The notes beneath the pieces were generated by a model. It had not been told where the DNA came from and made no database searches. It saw nothing but the letters and a program-made list of their open reading frames with translations. Below are positions 8,657 through 17,177 of a stretch of DNA of 39,315 bases, in pieces; positions within the stretch are counted from its first letter, which is position 1; every line of letters begins with the position of its first letter. The translations under genes and the position numbers were made by a program. The stretch is from Streptomycetaceae bacterium (GTDB taxonomy: Bacteria > Actinomycetota > Actinomycetes > Nanopelagicales > Nanopelagicaceae): positions 1 to 39,315 of the forward strand of contig OMHY01000070.1 in the NCBI GenBank assembly GCA_900298985.1, in the 5' to 3' direction.

Positions 8657-9879
8657 ATTTCTTAGAAATGTTTCGATTTGCCTTTGGCGGGTTAAGTACA
8701 AACAAAACTCGCACTTCTCTTACTACTTTAGGAATCGCAATCGGAGTTGCCTCAGTAATAATATTAATCGCAGTTGGAAATGGATCATCTCTTGCAATTC
8801 AAAAATCAATTGATCGGCTTGGAACAAACACTATTACAATTTTAGGTAACCGTGGGGGTTTTGGTGGTGGACGAGCAGCAGCGGCAAGAGCTGTGTCATC
8901 ACAACCACTAACTATTGGTGATGCGGTATCGTTAAATGATTCCATCAAAGCTCCAGATATTAAGCAAGCGGCTCCGGTTGTATCAACTAACGTCACTTGT
9001 TCAAATGGCGCAAACACTTCAACTCCCGGAACGTTTGATGGAACTTGGCCCTCTTGGTTTGAAGCTTCGAACACTTCTATCAAAGTTGGTAATTTTTTTA
9101 GTAATGATGATGTCACTAACGGCCATCGAGTAGCTGTTATTGGCAATACCACTGCGACTGATTTATTCCCAGGACAAAACCCAATCGGGCAAACTATTTC
9201 TTGTAGTGGAGTTAAATTTACCGTAATTGGTTTAACCAACCTCAAAGGTTCCAATGGATTTCAAGATGGAGATTCTTTAGTAGTTGCGCCAATCACTGTA
9301 GTACAAAGGTCTATAACTGGTTTTAGTAATATAAATTCAATTTTAGTCCAAGCAAAATCTGCTTCCGTGCAAAATAACGCTCAAACTGAAATTAATACGA
9401 TTATCGATGCTAGACATAGAATTAAAAATGTAAATAATCGCGACTATCGTACATTAAATCAAGCTTCGCTCTTGGCCACTTCTTCTAGTAATAGTGCAGT
9501 ATTTACTACCTTGCTTGGGGTCGTTGCGGCTATTTCGCTTCTGGTTGGGGGTATTGGAATTACTAACATAATGTTAGTTACGGTAATTGAAAGAACTCGT
9601 GAGATCGGAATACGAAAAGCAATTGGCGCACCTAAGCGCGCAATTCTCTCTCAATTTATTATTGAAGCAACTTTTTTATCCCTTTTTGGTGGTGTGATTG
9701 GTGTATTAGGTGGATTTCTTGGGTCACATTTCACTATTGTGGGAGTAAAGCCAGTAGTCGTGCCTTCTTCGGTCTTACTTGCTTTCGGCGTATCAGTTTT
9801 AATCGGATTATTCTTTGGGGGCTATCCAGCTTCCCGAGCAGCAGCACTTAGACCAATCGAGGCACTTCGTTATGAGTAA
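8653..9879 (+). CDS. MacB-type FtsX-family permease subunit
   Basis: 408 residues with the MacB/FtsX layout: one N-terminal membrane helix (about 20-43), a large extracytoplasmic MacB-PCD-like domain (about 45-275) with two Cys that could pair, and three C-terminal helices carrying the conserved ERTREIGIRKAIGA stretch. It starts with ATG inside the ATPase stop (ATGA). Shortly after the first helix is a RGGFGGGRAAAARA insert, which echoes the Gly/Phe segments of both neighbouring envelope proteins. Together with the ATPase and adaptor it forms a tripartite-like exporter. Actinobacteria lack a TolC-type outer-membrane partner, so the outer end of the pathway is unclear. Confidence 0.9.
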   Translation: MNFLEMFRFAFGGLSTNKTRTSLTTLGIAIGVASVIILIAVGNGSSLAIQKSIDRLGTNTITILGNRGGFGGGRAAAARAVSSQPLTIGDAVSLNDSIKAPDIKQAAPVVSTNVTCSNGANTSTPGTFDGTWPSWFEASNTSIKVGNFFSNDDVTNGHRVAVIGNTTATDLFPGQNPIGQTISCSGVKFTVIGLTNLKGSNGFQDGDSLVVAPITVVQRSITGFSNINSILVQAKSASVQNNAQTEINTIIDARHRIKNVNNRDYRTLNQASLLATSSSNSAVFTTLLGVVAAISLLVGGIGITNIMLVTVIERTREIGIRKAIGAPKRAILSQFIIEATFLSLFGGVIGVLGGFLGSHFTIVGVKPVVVPSSVLLAFGVSVLIGLFFGGYPASRAAALRPIEALRYE

Positions 9880-10768
9880 TGAAAATAATAGAGAAAATAT
9901 TGATTTATTTTCCCCATCAACTTCCGATAATTTGACAAAAATTTTAGAACGAGGAACTTATAAGTGGACTAACCGAGCCACTTATATCTTGTTAGGTTTA
10001 GCAGTTATAGCGGCATCTATTTCAGGTGGTATCTGGTGGGGAGTAAAACATCCGATACCCACTGTTACTCAAGGCGGTTCCTTGCGCTCTATATTTGCTG
10101 GTAGTGGCGGATTTGGTGGAGCAAGCGGTTCAGGTTTTGGGGGTGGATTTGGTGGCGGAAGCCGAGGTTCAGTTATTGACGTAAAAGGAAATACATTAAC
10201 CATCACCTTGAATCAACCAAATCCTAGTATTAAAGCAGGTGATCGAATTTCCATCACAGATAGAAGTTCCGCCGGAGGCAATTTCGGAATCAATCCTAAT
10301 CAATCAAGTTTGAATACAATTAATCAGCAACAAAATAGGAATAATAGCTCTAGAACATCAAATTCTAATTCACAATCACCTACTGGCGCTGAATCTTCTA
10401 ATGCGCCACAAAGTAGTAGAACGAATCAAAATAGTGCGGGACAATCTGCTAACAATGGGCAACAAAATGATTCAGGTTCGCAGAGCAATTCCGCTCCACA
10501 GAATAATTCAGGTCGAACTGGAAGTGACGCTCCAAGAGTTGGTGGGCAAGGTGGTGGACGGGGCGGATTCTTCAGTAACCCTGCATTTATTAAATGTTTA
10601 GCTGACAACGGAGTAACAATAACTCCTGGTGTTAGACCTGATCGAAATGATCCAAAAGTTGCTGCAGCGCTCCAAACTTGCTTTCAACAATTAGGCGCGT
10701 CGGGAGGCTTTGGAAATGGAAATAGTGGGGCTTCAAATTCTCAATCTGCAGCGGGAAATCAGGGCTAG
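9872..10768 (+). CDS. Membrane-anchored Gly- and Asn/Gln/Ser-rich protein of the exporter operon
   Basis: About 298 residues. A short cytoplasmic head is followed by one membrane helix (about residues 35-55). Then come a Gly/Phe segment rich in GFGG, a small beta segment (VIDVKGNTLTITL...GDRISI), a long Asn/Gln/Ser linker, and a C-terminal motif with two Cys (CLADNGVTITPG...DPKVAAALQTC). A Cys-x-x-x-x-G-V...DPK...C pattern of this kind occurs at the ends of other actinobacterial secreted proteins (from memory). ATG 9872 lies inside the permease stop region, with GAGG ahead, so it is coupled to the permease. An upstream in-frame ATG at 9815 would lie deep in the permease gene and is less likely. 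Function unknown; an accessory or substrate role for the exporter is an inference. Confidence 0.8.
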   Translation: MSNENNRENIDLFSPSTSDNLTKILERGTYKWTNRATYILLGLAVIAASISGGIWWGVKHPIPTVTQGGSLRSIFAGSGGFGGASGSGFGGGFGGGSRGSVIDVKGNTLTITLNQPNPSIKAGDRISITDRSSAGGNFGINPNQSSLNTINQQQNRNNSSRTSNSNSQSPTGAESSNAPQSSRTNQNSAGQSANNGQQNDSGSQSNSAPQNNSGRTGSDAPRVGGQGGGRGGFFSNPAFIKCLADNGVTITPGVRPDRNDPKVAAALQTCFQQLGASGGFGNGNSGASNSQSAAGNQG

Positions 10769-10850
10769 AAAATAATCAAGTCATATAGGTAGTGGTTTTT
10801 CACTAGTAAATCACAACTTACGTTCTAAAAAATCTCAGAAATCTCTGGTT

Positions 10851-10856
10851 TAGTAT
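10851..10856 (+). promoter_or_regulatory. Possible -10 box before the ferric-reductase-like gene
   Basis: TAGTAT lies only 4 bases before GTG 10861, closer than the 6-7 bases seen elsewhere. Either the transcript starts just inside the gene or this is chance. Confidence 0.25.
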
Positions 10857-10860
10857 CCAA

Positions 10861-12201
10861 GTGCGAAAAACTCCAAATATTGGGAAGCGTGCAAATGCCG
10901 ACTGGGCATCTATTTTACTTGGAGTAGGTCTTGGCTTGACATTGGCAATTTATGTCAATAGTACAAAAATTTATGATTGGCACTCAGTTTATGCCATAAC
11001 TTTATCCTTATCCCGTATTTGCGCAATGCTCGGTGCCTATTTCTCCCTAGTTGGAGTTGTATTGGTTTCAAGAATAAATTGGATTGAAAAATCAGTTGGG
11101 CACGATCGTTTAGTGCTTTGGCATAGAAAGCTGGGGCCATATTCAATTTATTTAATAACTTTCCACGTGCTATTTGTAATTTTAAGTTATGCAGCAAGCG
11201 ATAGAGTCAAAATAGGGATGGAAACTTGGAGAATTTTATTTAATTATCCATGGATGATTCCCGCATATTTGGCTTTTGGGTTTTTAATTACAGCAGGAAT
11301 TACTTCCTATAAAAGAGTACGAAAAAAAATTTCTTATGAGACCTGGTGGACAATACATCTTTATACATACCTAGCTATCGGATTGGGATATATGCACCAG
11401 GTATTAATCGGTCCGATGTTCATAAGTAGCCAGATTTCTAAATATTATTGGTTATCTCTATATATTTTAGCATTTGGAACAATATTGTTGTGGAGAATCC
11501 TAATTCCGCTAACAAAATCTTTGATTCATAATCTTAAGGTCCAACAAATTGTACATGAAGGTCCAGGAGTATATTCGATAGTAATGAAGGGAAGAAATTT
11601 AGAGAAATTGAAAGCTCAAGGAGGTCAATTTTTTAGCTGGCGCTTTTTATCATCAGGTCAGTGGTGGATGTCTCATCCTTATTCGCTATCGGCTGCCCCA
11701 ACAAAAAATTATTTACGTGTAACCATAAAAGCATTAGGAGATCACTCAGGCCAAATAAAATTAATCAAACCTGGCACAAGGGTAATTTTTGAAGGCCCTT
11801 ATGGAACCTTTGTTGCAGCTAAAGCAAGCAAGGAGCACATTCTATTAGTGGGTGGCGGAGTCGGAATAACTCCTTTAAGAGCATTATTAGAAGAAATAGA
11901 TCCAGAAAAACAAATTGATGTAATTTATCGCACTTCAAATGAAAATGAATTAGTTTTAAGTAATGAACTAGATGAACTATGTAAATTAAAAGGAGCCCGA
12001 ATTCATTATTTAGTTGGTTCAAGAAATGAACATCCGATGTCAGCTAAAAATTTATTAAATTATGTTCCATCTTTAAGAGATTGTGACATTTACGTATGCG
12101 GCCCCACTGCAATGGTAGAAAGTTTACGGCAAGCGGCAAGAGAAATAGGTATTCCAAAAAACAGATTCCACGATGAAGTTTTTGAATTTCATGCGGTCTA
12201 G
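10861..12201 (+). CDS. Ferric-reductase-like di-heme membrane flavoprotein (FRD + FAD/NAD(P) domains)
   Basis: 446 residues. About six membrane helices fill residues 15-215, followed by a ferredoxin-reductase-like cytoplasmic half. Two helices carry His pairs with heme-type spacing: H88 and H102, and H166 and H179, consistent with two b hemes stacked across the membrane. The FAD motif HPYSLSAAP, the nucleotide-binding LLVGGGVGITPLRALLEE and the late CGPTAMVESLR plus FHDEVFEF match the FNR superfamily. The expected reaction is electron transfer from cytoplasmic NAD(P)H through FAD and hemes to an outside acceptor. The next gene encodes an exported FMN-binding protein 10 bases downstream, and an FMN transferase follows, so the likely acceptor is that flavoprotein. 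GTG start; no better start is seen. Confidence 0.87.
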   Translation: MRKTPNIGKRANADWASILLGVGLGLTLAIYVNSTKIYDWHSVYAITLSLSRICAMLGAYFSLVGVVLVSRINWIEKSVGHDRLVLWHRKLGPYSIYLITFHVLFVILSYAASDRVKIGMETWRILFNYPWMIPAYLAFGFLITAGITSYKRVRKKISYETWWTIHLYTYLAIGLGYMHQVLIGPMFISSQISKYYWLSLYILAFGTILLWRILIPLTKSLIHNLKVQQIVHEGPGVYSIVMKGRNLEKLKAQGGQFFSWRFLSSGQWWMSHPYSLSAAPTKNYLRVTIKALGDHSGQIKLIKPGTRVIFEGPYGTFVAAKASKEHILLVGGGVGITPLRALLEEIDPEKQIDVIYRTSNENELVLSNELDELCKLKGARIHYLVGSRNEHPMSAKNLLNYVPSLRDCDIYVCGPTAMVESLRQAAREIGIPKNRFHDEVFEFHAV

Positions 12202-12211
12202 AAAGTAGAAA

Positions 12212-12916
12212 ATGATGAAAAGAGTAATACTAATAAGTATAGGTGCACTTGGAAGTTTAGGTGCTGTTATGACCATAACCCCTCCACAATTCGGAAAAAA
12301 CGGTCCATCTTTAGGAACATCCGGAAATTCAAAAACAACTACGAAACAACAATCAATTACTACAGCGACGACTGCTCAATCCTCAAATCAACCATCAAAT
12401 CAAAATACAAATCTAAACAACGTCCAAGCTAGTAGTAAGGTATCGCCGAAATCCACTAATAAAAACTCAACAAATACTAAAAAGAAGAACCTTAAAAGTA
12501 AAAAAAAGAAATTACCTGTTGCCAATTCTAATTTACAATCACAAAATTCCAATAATTCAACATCTACTAGTAGTTCTGAATCTAATTCGACTAATACCCA
12601 TAAAAACACTGTTCCTTCTAATACCCAATCTTCAGGGATATCCGGGGTATTTAGTGGGGAAATAGCTCAAACCTTTTACGGGCCAGTTCAAGTCCAAATT
12701 ACCGTTAAAGATGGAAAAATTATCGATGCTAAAGGCTTACAGTATCCAACAGAAAGTTTTAGGGACCAAGCAATTAATAGTCAGGCTATTCCATATTTGG
12801 TGCAAGAAACTTTACAAGCGCAAAGCGCTAATATTCAAGGTGTTGGTGGTGCTTCTTATACCTCTCAAGGCTGGCAACAGTCTTTACAATCAGCACTTTC
12901 TAAAGCCGGGCTCTAG
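12212..12916 (+). CDS. Exported FMN-binding domain protein (probable ApbE substrate)
   Basis: 234 residues: an N-terminal signal or anchor helix (about 4-24), a long Ser/Thr/Asn linker with a strongly basic patch (KKKNLKSKKKKLP), and a C-terminal FMN_bind domain (about 145-234). The domain shows VQITVKDGKIIDAKGLQYP and ends in GVGGASYTSQGWQQSLQSAL. In the family the acceptor site is usually (S/T)GAT with FMN bound to Thr; here it reads GGAS, so Ser would be the acceptor. Ser flavinylation by ApbE is known for some fumarate and urocanate reductases. It probably carries electrons outside the membrane, received from the upstream reductase. The anchor has KR but no twin-arginine motif. Confidence 0.85.
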   Translation: MMKRVILISIGALGSLGAVMTITPPQFGKNGPSLGTSGNSKTTTKQQSITTATTAQSSNQPSNQNTNLNNVQASSKVSPKSTNKNSTNTKKKNLKSKKKKLPVANSNLQSQNSNNSTSTSSSESNSTNTHKNTVPSNTQSSGISGVFSGEIAQTFYGPVQVQITVKDGKIIDAKGLQYPTESFRDQAINSQAIPYLVQETLQAQSANIQGVGGASYTSQGWQQSLQSALSKAGL

Positions 12917-12993
12917 ATAAATTTTCTATAATCATTTTTTATCTCTTAAACTTTATAATTAATTTAAAATGTTTTTAATTTTATAGGATAAAA

Positions 12994-13023
12994 TTGAAAA
13001 CCTTACAAAAATTGAAGTAGATT
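12994..13023 (+). promoter_or_regulatory. Leaderless promoter of the ApbE gene
   Basis: TTGAAA at 12994-12999, an 18-base spacer and TAGATT at 13018-13023 are followed by 6 bases and GTG 13030. A second perfect TATAAT lies at 12954-12959 but would give a leader of about 65 bases. Confidence 0.6.
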
Positions 13024-13029
13024 AAGAAT

Positions 13030-13857
13030 GTGAATTTACCATACCCCAAATTTAAGATAGTAAATGGACGTATTCATGCTACCTTTGAAATCTGGGGAAC
13101 TATTATATATTTTGATTGTGCAGGTGATTTTATAGGTCGTTCTTTTAATCAAAGACAAAATAAAAAAATAAAAGAAGGTATAAGAAAAGTTTGTGATTTT
13201 TTTAGTTTAGTTGATGATATTTTTTCAACTTATAAAAATGACAGTGAGGTGTCTAGGTTAAGACGAGGTGAAATATTAAGCAGCGATACTTCGGATTTAT
13301 TTCAAGAAGTGTGGCATTTATCTTTAATTTGGAAAGATATAACAGAAGGTGCCTTTGACCCATGGTCAGTTAGAGATGGATACGATCCATCTGGTCTAGT
13401 TAAAGGTTGGGCGGCAGACAAAGGGGTTAAAATTCTCAAAGATTTTGGTGCTAAAAGCATTCAAATAAACGCAGCTGGTGATTTGTCACTGGCAGGTGGT
13501 TTTCCGAGTCCTGATGACCCGAACGCTCCATGGAAGATCGGAATCAGAGACCCAGAAAATCCTCTTAAAATACTTAAAGTTTTTTCAATTAAGGAAGGCG
13601 CTATAGCTACATCGGGAACATACGAGCGAGGGTCGCACATCATCGATCCATTTACTAATTTAATAGCAATTGGTGCACTTTCAGCTACTGTATATGGACC
13701 AAGTGGAACAGGATGTGATGTACTTGCAACTGCACTAATAGTTTCAGGTAAAGATGGAGTGCGGTGGTTTCAAAGAAAAGAGTTAAGTGATTTTGGATGT
13801 TGGGTTATCGAAAGAAATGAAAGAGCATCTTGGTCTTATAATCACCAATTGACATGA
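13030..13857 (+). CDS. apbE: FAD:protein FMN transferase, ApbE family
   Basis: 275 residues with the ApbE landmarks in order: SEVSRLRRGE, FDPWSVRDGYDPSGLVKGWAAD split around the KG core, INAAGDLSLAGG, TSGTYERGSHIIDPFT, and the late VYGPSGTGCDVLATAL containing the metal-binding Asp. The enzyme moves FMN from FAD onto a Ser or Thr of a partner protein; the obvious partner is the FMN-binding protein one gene upstream. No signal peptide or lipobox is visible, although many ApbE proteins act outside the membrane. Either flavinylation happens before export here, or the enzyme leaves by another route. GTG start supported by a TAGATT box 6 bases ahead and the lack of a better start. Confidence 0.88.
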   Translation: MNLPYPKFKIVNGRIHATFEIWGTIIYFDCAGDFIGRSFNQRQNKKIKEGIRKVCDFFSLVDDIFSTYKNDSEVSRLRRGEILSSDTSDLFQEVWHLSLIWKDITEGAFDPWSVRDGYDPSGLVKGWAADKGVKILKDFGAKSIQINAAGDLSLAGGFPSPDDPNAPWKIGIRDPENPLKILKVFSIKEGAIATSGTYERGSHIIDPFTNLIAIGALSATVYGPSGTGCDVLATALIVSGKDGVRWFQRKELSDFGCWVIERNERASWSYNHQLT

Positions 13858-13979
13858 TATGCGTAATTTTTTATATTAAAAAATATCCAGATAAATATTT
13901 AAGGAATTTAGCCATGCATTTTGACTTCAAATGTAAGTGTACTTAAATGACATCCATCTGTTTATTAAAGATTTCATTC

Positions 13980-14008
13980 TTCAAAATTTTAATTTAGCCA
14001 TATATTAT
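13980..14008 (+). promoter_or_regulatory. Leaderless promoter of the sugar kinase gene
   Basis: TTCAAA at 13980-13985, a 17-base spacer and TATTAT at 14003-14008 stand 6 bases before ATG 14015. This fixes the start against the upstream in-frame ATG at 13937. Confidence 0.6.
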
Positions 14009-14014
14009 CTTCTC

Positions 14015-14980
14015 ATGGATAGGAATATTTGGGTATGTGGTGAAGTCCTAATTGATTTAATCCCAATTGAACGAAAACCTAATGTACCTAAAAAAGCAAT
14101 TGTTGGTGGCGGTCCAGCAAATACTGCAACTGCCCTAGCTAAATTAGGTTGCACCACATTCTTTATTGATGGCATCTCAACTAGTGATGATTTTGGTAAA
14201 TCTTGCCAAGAATATTTAATAAAAAATGGAGTTGATCTATCTCTAGCTTATTTTGTCTCTAAGCCTACCTCTACTGCGGATGTAACTTTAGATGAAAATG
14301 GAGGCGCTAGTTATATATTTACTTTTGATGGTACGGCCACATTTGATTATTTAGAAAGTTGGCTACCAACTACAAACCTTCCAGATCTATTACATATTGG
14401 TACTTTAGCTACCATTATTGAACCCGGTGCATCTATACTTTTGAAGTGGGCTAGAGAGTTATCTAAGAATATACCTATAGTGCTTGATCCAAATATTAGG
14501 CCAACTGTAATTTCAGATAATGTTAAATATCAAAGTTATATTGAGCCTTGGATAGAAATAGCACAATTTATAAAAGTTAGTGAAGATGACATTAATTGGC
14601 TATATCCAAATAAAAGTGAGAAAGAAATAATTTTTAATTGGATAAATCTAGGTGCTAAATTAGTTGTAGTTACTCGTGGTAGTTCTGGTATCTCTGGTTA
14701 TTATTCAATTAATCAGGAGATTAAAAAGGTTCATGTTTCGGGAGTAAAAATTCAAGTAGTAGATACGGTGGGTGCAGGAGATACGGTTGGTGCAATTTTG
14801 GCTAAGGAAATAGTTACTAATCCTAATTTTTATTTAGATTCAAAAAAGTTAGAAAATAATTTAAGACAAGCAGCGATAGCAGCCGCAATGACCTGTTCCC
14901 GGGCGGGTGCAAATACTCCAACCAGCGAAGAGTTAAATGCAGCAACTCTAGAGTTTGAAAAGAAGGGAAATGTTTTTTAG
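14015..14980 (+). CDS. PfkB-family carbohydrate kinase (fructokinase-like)
   Basis: About 321 residues, normal for ribokinase/PfkB sugar kinases. The glycine-rich first signature (VGGGPANTATALAKLG) sits near residues 30-45, and the ATP/anion-hole signature DTVGAGDTVGA near residue 255 contains the catalytic Asp. It phosphorylates a sugar, most likely fructose or a related hexose; the exact substrate cannot be read. ATG 14015 was chosen because of the TATTAT box 6 bases upstream and because the family N-terminus begins here. The epimerase gene starts on the base after its stop codon, so the two are co-transcribed and likely act on the same sugar pool. Confidence 0.85.
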   Translation: MDRNIWVCGEVLIDLIPIERKPNVPKKAIVGGGPANTATALAKLGCTTFFIDGISTSDDFGKSCQEYLIKNGVDLSLAYFVSKPTSTADVTLDENGGASYIFTFDGTATFDYLESWLPTTNLPDLLHIGTLATIIEPGASILLKWARELSKNIPIVLDPNIRPTVISDNVKYQSYIEPWIEIAQFIKVSEDDINWLYPNKSEKEIIFNWINLGAKLVVVTRGSSGISGYYSINQEIKKVHVSGVKIQVVDTVGAGDTVGAILAKEIVTNPNFYLDSKKLENNLRQAAIAAAMTCSRAGANTPTSEELNAATLEFEKKGNVF

Positions 14981-15808
14981 ATGGAATATTTAGTGGGAAA
15001 TGAAATTAATCTAGAGGTTGATTTAGATCATGGAGGTCGCATTACCTCTCTGGAATGGAATGGTATTGAATTTACTTTGCCCTATTCCTCACCTCTGAAA
15101 GGTGGATGTTATGTAATGGGACCTTGGGCAGGAAGAGTTAGAGATGGAAGGTTAAAAACTGCTGCCGGTAAATATGTTGATCTTCCAACACATATTGATC
15201 CACCAAATGCAATTCACGGTTATGGTTTTGATTCCTCTTGGCAATTATTGCGAAATGATGGGCGTAATCGAATTTCAATGAAATTAGATTTGCCGGCACC
15301 ATATAAAGGCGGGATGTTAGAACAAAAAATTGAACTTCTAGATAATGCTTTGCGCTGGAGTATGGAATATTTTCCGGGCGAAGTAGAGCTACCAGCCTGG
15401 TTAGGATTTCATCCTTGGTTTGCTCGGACTTTGAAACAAAATGGAGTTGAGTTAGGTGATGAAGTAGAGATTAATTTCACTGCTCAAAAAATATTAGAAC
15501 GTGGAATAGATCATTTACCAACTGGAAAATTATTGGATTTTTCTCCGGATATTAAAAATAAAGTATTAGATGATGCATTTAAAGGTATGGTTGGTATTCC
15601 TTCAATAGTTTGGCCCGGCATTGCACGTATCGAAATTGAATCAGATGTTGATTGGTGGGTCATATATAACGGTGATGAAGAAGGTGTTTGTCTAGAGCCA
15701 ATGACCGCACCACCAGATGCAGCCAATTTAGACTTATTTGATATTAATGGAAAAATATCAGAAAGTATTGAAGCACTTTTTGTTTTTAACTCTGATTATG
15801 AAATATAG
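14981..15808 (+). CDS. Aldose 1-epimerase family protein
   Basis: 275 residues with the galactose-mutarotase-like pattern: DHGGRITSLEWNG at the N-terminus, MGPWAGRVRDGRL, the conserved His in AIHGYGFD, and a second His in LGFHPWFAR. The family interconverts alpha and beta anomers of aldoses; the substrate here is not defined. It begins directly after the sugar-kinase stop codon and probably supplies the correct anomer to sugar metabolism. The stop codon TAG (15806-15808) lies inside the -10 box of the next gene. Confidence 0.85.
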   Translation: MEYLVGNEINLEVDLDHGGRITSLEWNGIEFTLPYSSPLKGGCYVMGPWAGRVRDGRLKTAAGKYVDLPTHIDPPNAIHGYGFDSSWQLLRNDGRNRISMKLDLPAPYKGGMLEQKIELLDNALRWSMEYFPGEVELPAWLGFHPWFARTLKQNGVELGDEVEINFTAQKILERGIDHLPTGKLLDFSPDIKNKVLDDAFKGMVGIPSIVWPGIARIEIESDVDWWVIYNGDEEGVCLEPMTAPPDAANLDLFDINGKISESIEALFVFNSDYEI

Positions 15809-15809
15809 T
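15804..15809 (+). promoter_or_regulatory. -10 box of a leaderless promoter for the aminotransferase
   Basis: TATAGT stands 6 bases before GTG 15816 and overlaps the stop codon of the upstream epimerase gene. TTGTTT at 15780-15785 is a possible -35 with an 18-base spacer. Confidence 0.5.
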
Positions 15810-15815
15810 TAGTAA

Positions 15816-17177
15816 GTGAGCAAAGTAGCTATAAATAAAGATAATCTAAAAAAATTAATTGAAAAAGAAAACCAAAGATTTTTAAACAATCACAAAATAT
15901 CTGGGGAGTTGTTTAAAAAAGCCCAAGGAGTAATGCCAGGTGGGGTACCAATGTCTTGGATGGCTAAATGGCCTGGTTCTTATCCAGTTTTTGTAGATAA
16001 AGCTAAAGGCGCTCACTTTACAGATGTAGATGGAAATGAATACGTAGATTTTTGTTTAGGCGATACCGGTTCTATGACTGGTCACAGTCCAGCTGCAACT
16101 GTTGCGGAAATCAATCGGCAAATGAACCGGGGAATTACCGCAATGTTACCAACTGAAGATGCGGTAATAGTTTCGCAAGAATTAGCAAATAGATTTGGTT
16201 TACCACTTTGGCAATACACTGTTTCAGCAACTGATGCTAATCGAAATGTTATTCGATATGCCAGAGCAATCACTGGTAGATCAAAAGTTATAGTAATTGA
16301 TTATTGTTATCATGGAAGTGTTGATGAAACTTTTGCTACTTTAAATGATGCAGGTGAAGTAGTACAGAGAATGGGAAATATTGGTGCTCCAGTCCCAGCA
16401 AAAATAACTACCAAAGTAGTTCCTTTTAATGATTTAGCAGCGATGGAAAAAGCATTAGCTGATAAAGATGTAGCAGCGATTTTAATGGAACCTGCCATGA
16501 CCAATATTGGAATTGTGTTACCACTACCTGGTTATTTGAAGGAAGTAGAGGAGTTAAGTAAAAAATATGGAACACTATTAATTATTGATGAAACCCATAC
16601 TATTTCAGCTGGTTGGGGGGGGATGGTACGAAGAGATAACCTGCACCCAGATTTCTTTACTATTGGCAAAGCCATTGCAGGGGGCCTTCCAACTGGTGCT
16701 TTTGGAATGACGGAAGAAGTAGCAGATCGAATTAAATCAATTGTAAGAAGAGAATATATAGATACAGTGGGAATTGGCGGAACTTTAGCGGGAAATGCTT
16801 TGAGTTTAGCTGCAATGCGAGTTACGTTAACGCAAGTAATGACCAAAGATAATTTTACTAAAATGATTGCATTGGCTGATGCATGGAGTGATGGAGTAGA
16901 TGCTGCAATCACTAAATACAATCTGCCTTGGCACTGCAATAGATTAGGTGCGCGTGGCGAATATTTATTTTTAGATCATGCACCATTAAATGGCAGGGAA
17001 GCTGCTGATGCCGGAGATTTTGAATTAGAACAATACTTGCATTTGCGAGCCCTAAATGATGGATTTTTAATTACACCATTTCATAATATGGCCTTGATGT
17101 GTCCAGATACATCAAAAGCAGATGTAGATAAACATACTAAAGCTTTTGATGAAATGTGTGGTGAATTAGTTAGTTAA
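15816..17177 (+). CDS. Class III PLP aminotransferase, GSA-aminomutase-like
   Basis: 453 residues, close to the HemL/aspartate-aminotransferase-family length. It shows VMPGGVPMS near the N-terminus, the phosphate-cup segment YCYHGSVDE, the PLP-ring Asp in LLIIDETHT, and the Schiff-base Lys (about K285) in TIGKAIAGGLPTGAFG. It resembles glutamate-1-semialdehyde aminomutase, but the segment usually carrying NSGTEA reads SATDAN. A different amino donor or acceptor is therefore likely, and hemL is not assigned. It follows sugar genes and runs tail to tail into glnR with a 4-base overlap. No Shine-Dalgarno sequence is present; the GTG start fits the TATAGT box. Confidence 0.85.
   Translation: MSKVAINKDNLKKLIEKENQRFLNNHKISGELFKKAQGVMPGGVPMSWMAKWPGSYPVFVDKAKGAHFTDVDGNEYVDFCLGDTGSMTGHSPAATVAEINRQMNRGITAMLPTEDAVIVSQELANRFGLPLWQYTVSATDANRNVIRYARAITGRSKVIVIDYCYHGSVDETFATLNDAGEVVQRMGNIGAPVPAKITTKVVPFNDLAAMEKALADKDVAAILMEPAMTNIGIVLPLPGYLKEVEELSKKYGTLLIIDETHTISAGWGGMVRRDNLHPDFFTIGKAIAGGLPTGAFGMTEEVADRIKSIVRREYIDTVGIGGTLAGNALSLAAMRVTLTQVMTKDNFTKMIALADAWSDGVDAAITKYNLPWHCNRLGARGEYLFLDHAPLNGREAADAGDFELEQYLHLRALNDGFLITPFHNMALMCPDTSKADVDKHTKAFDEMCGELVS

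Noticed and set aside
12915-12944. Terminator after the FMN-binding protein (AGATAAA...TTTATCT)
   Set aside because: The stem is seven AT-rich pairs around a 16-base loop, too weak to call.
13937-14014. Longer sugar kinase from ATG 13937
   Set aside because: The extra 26 residues are unlike the family and include the TATTAT promoter box.
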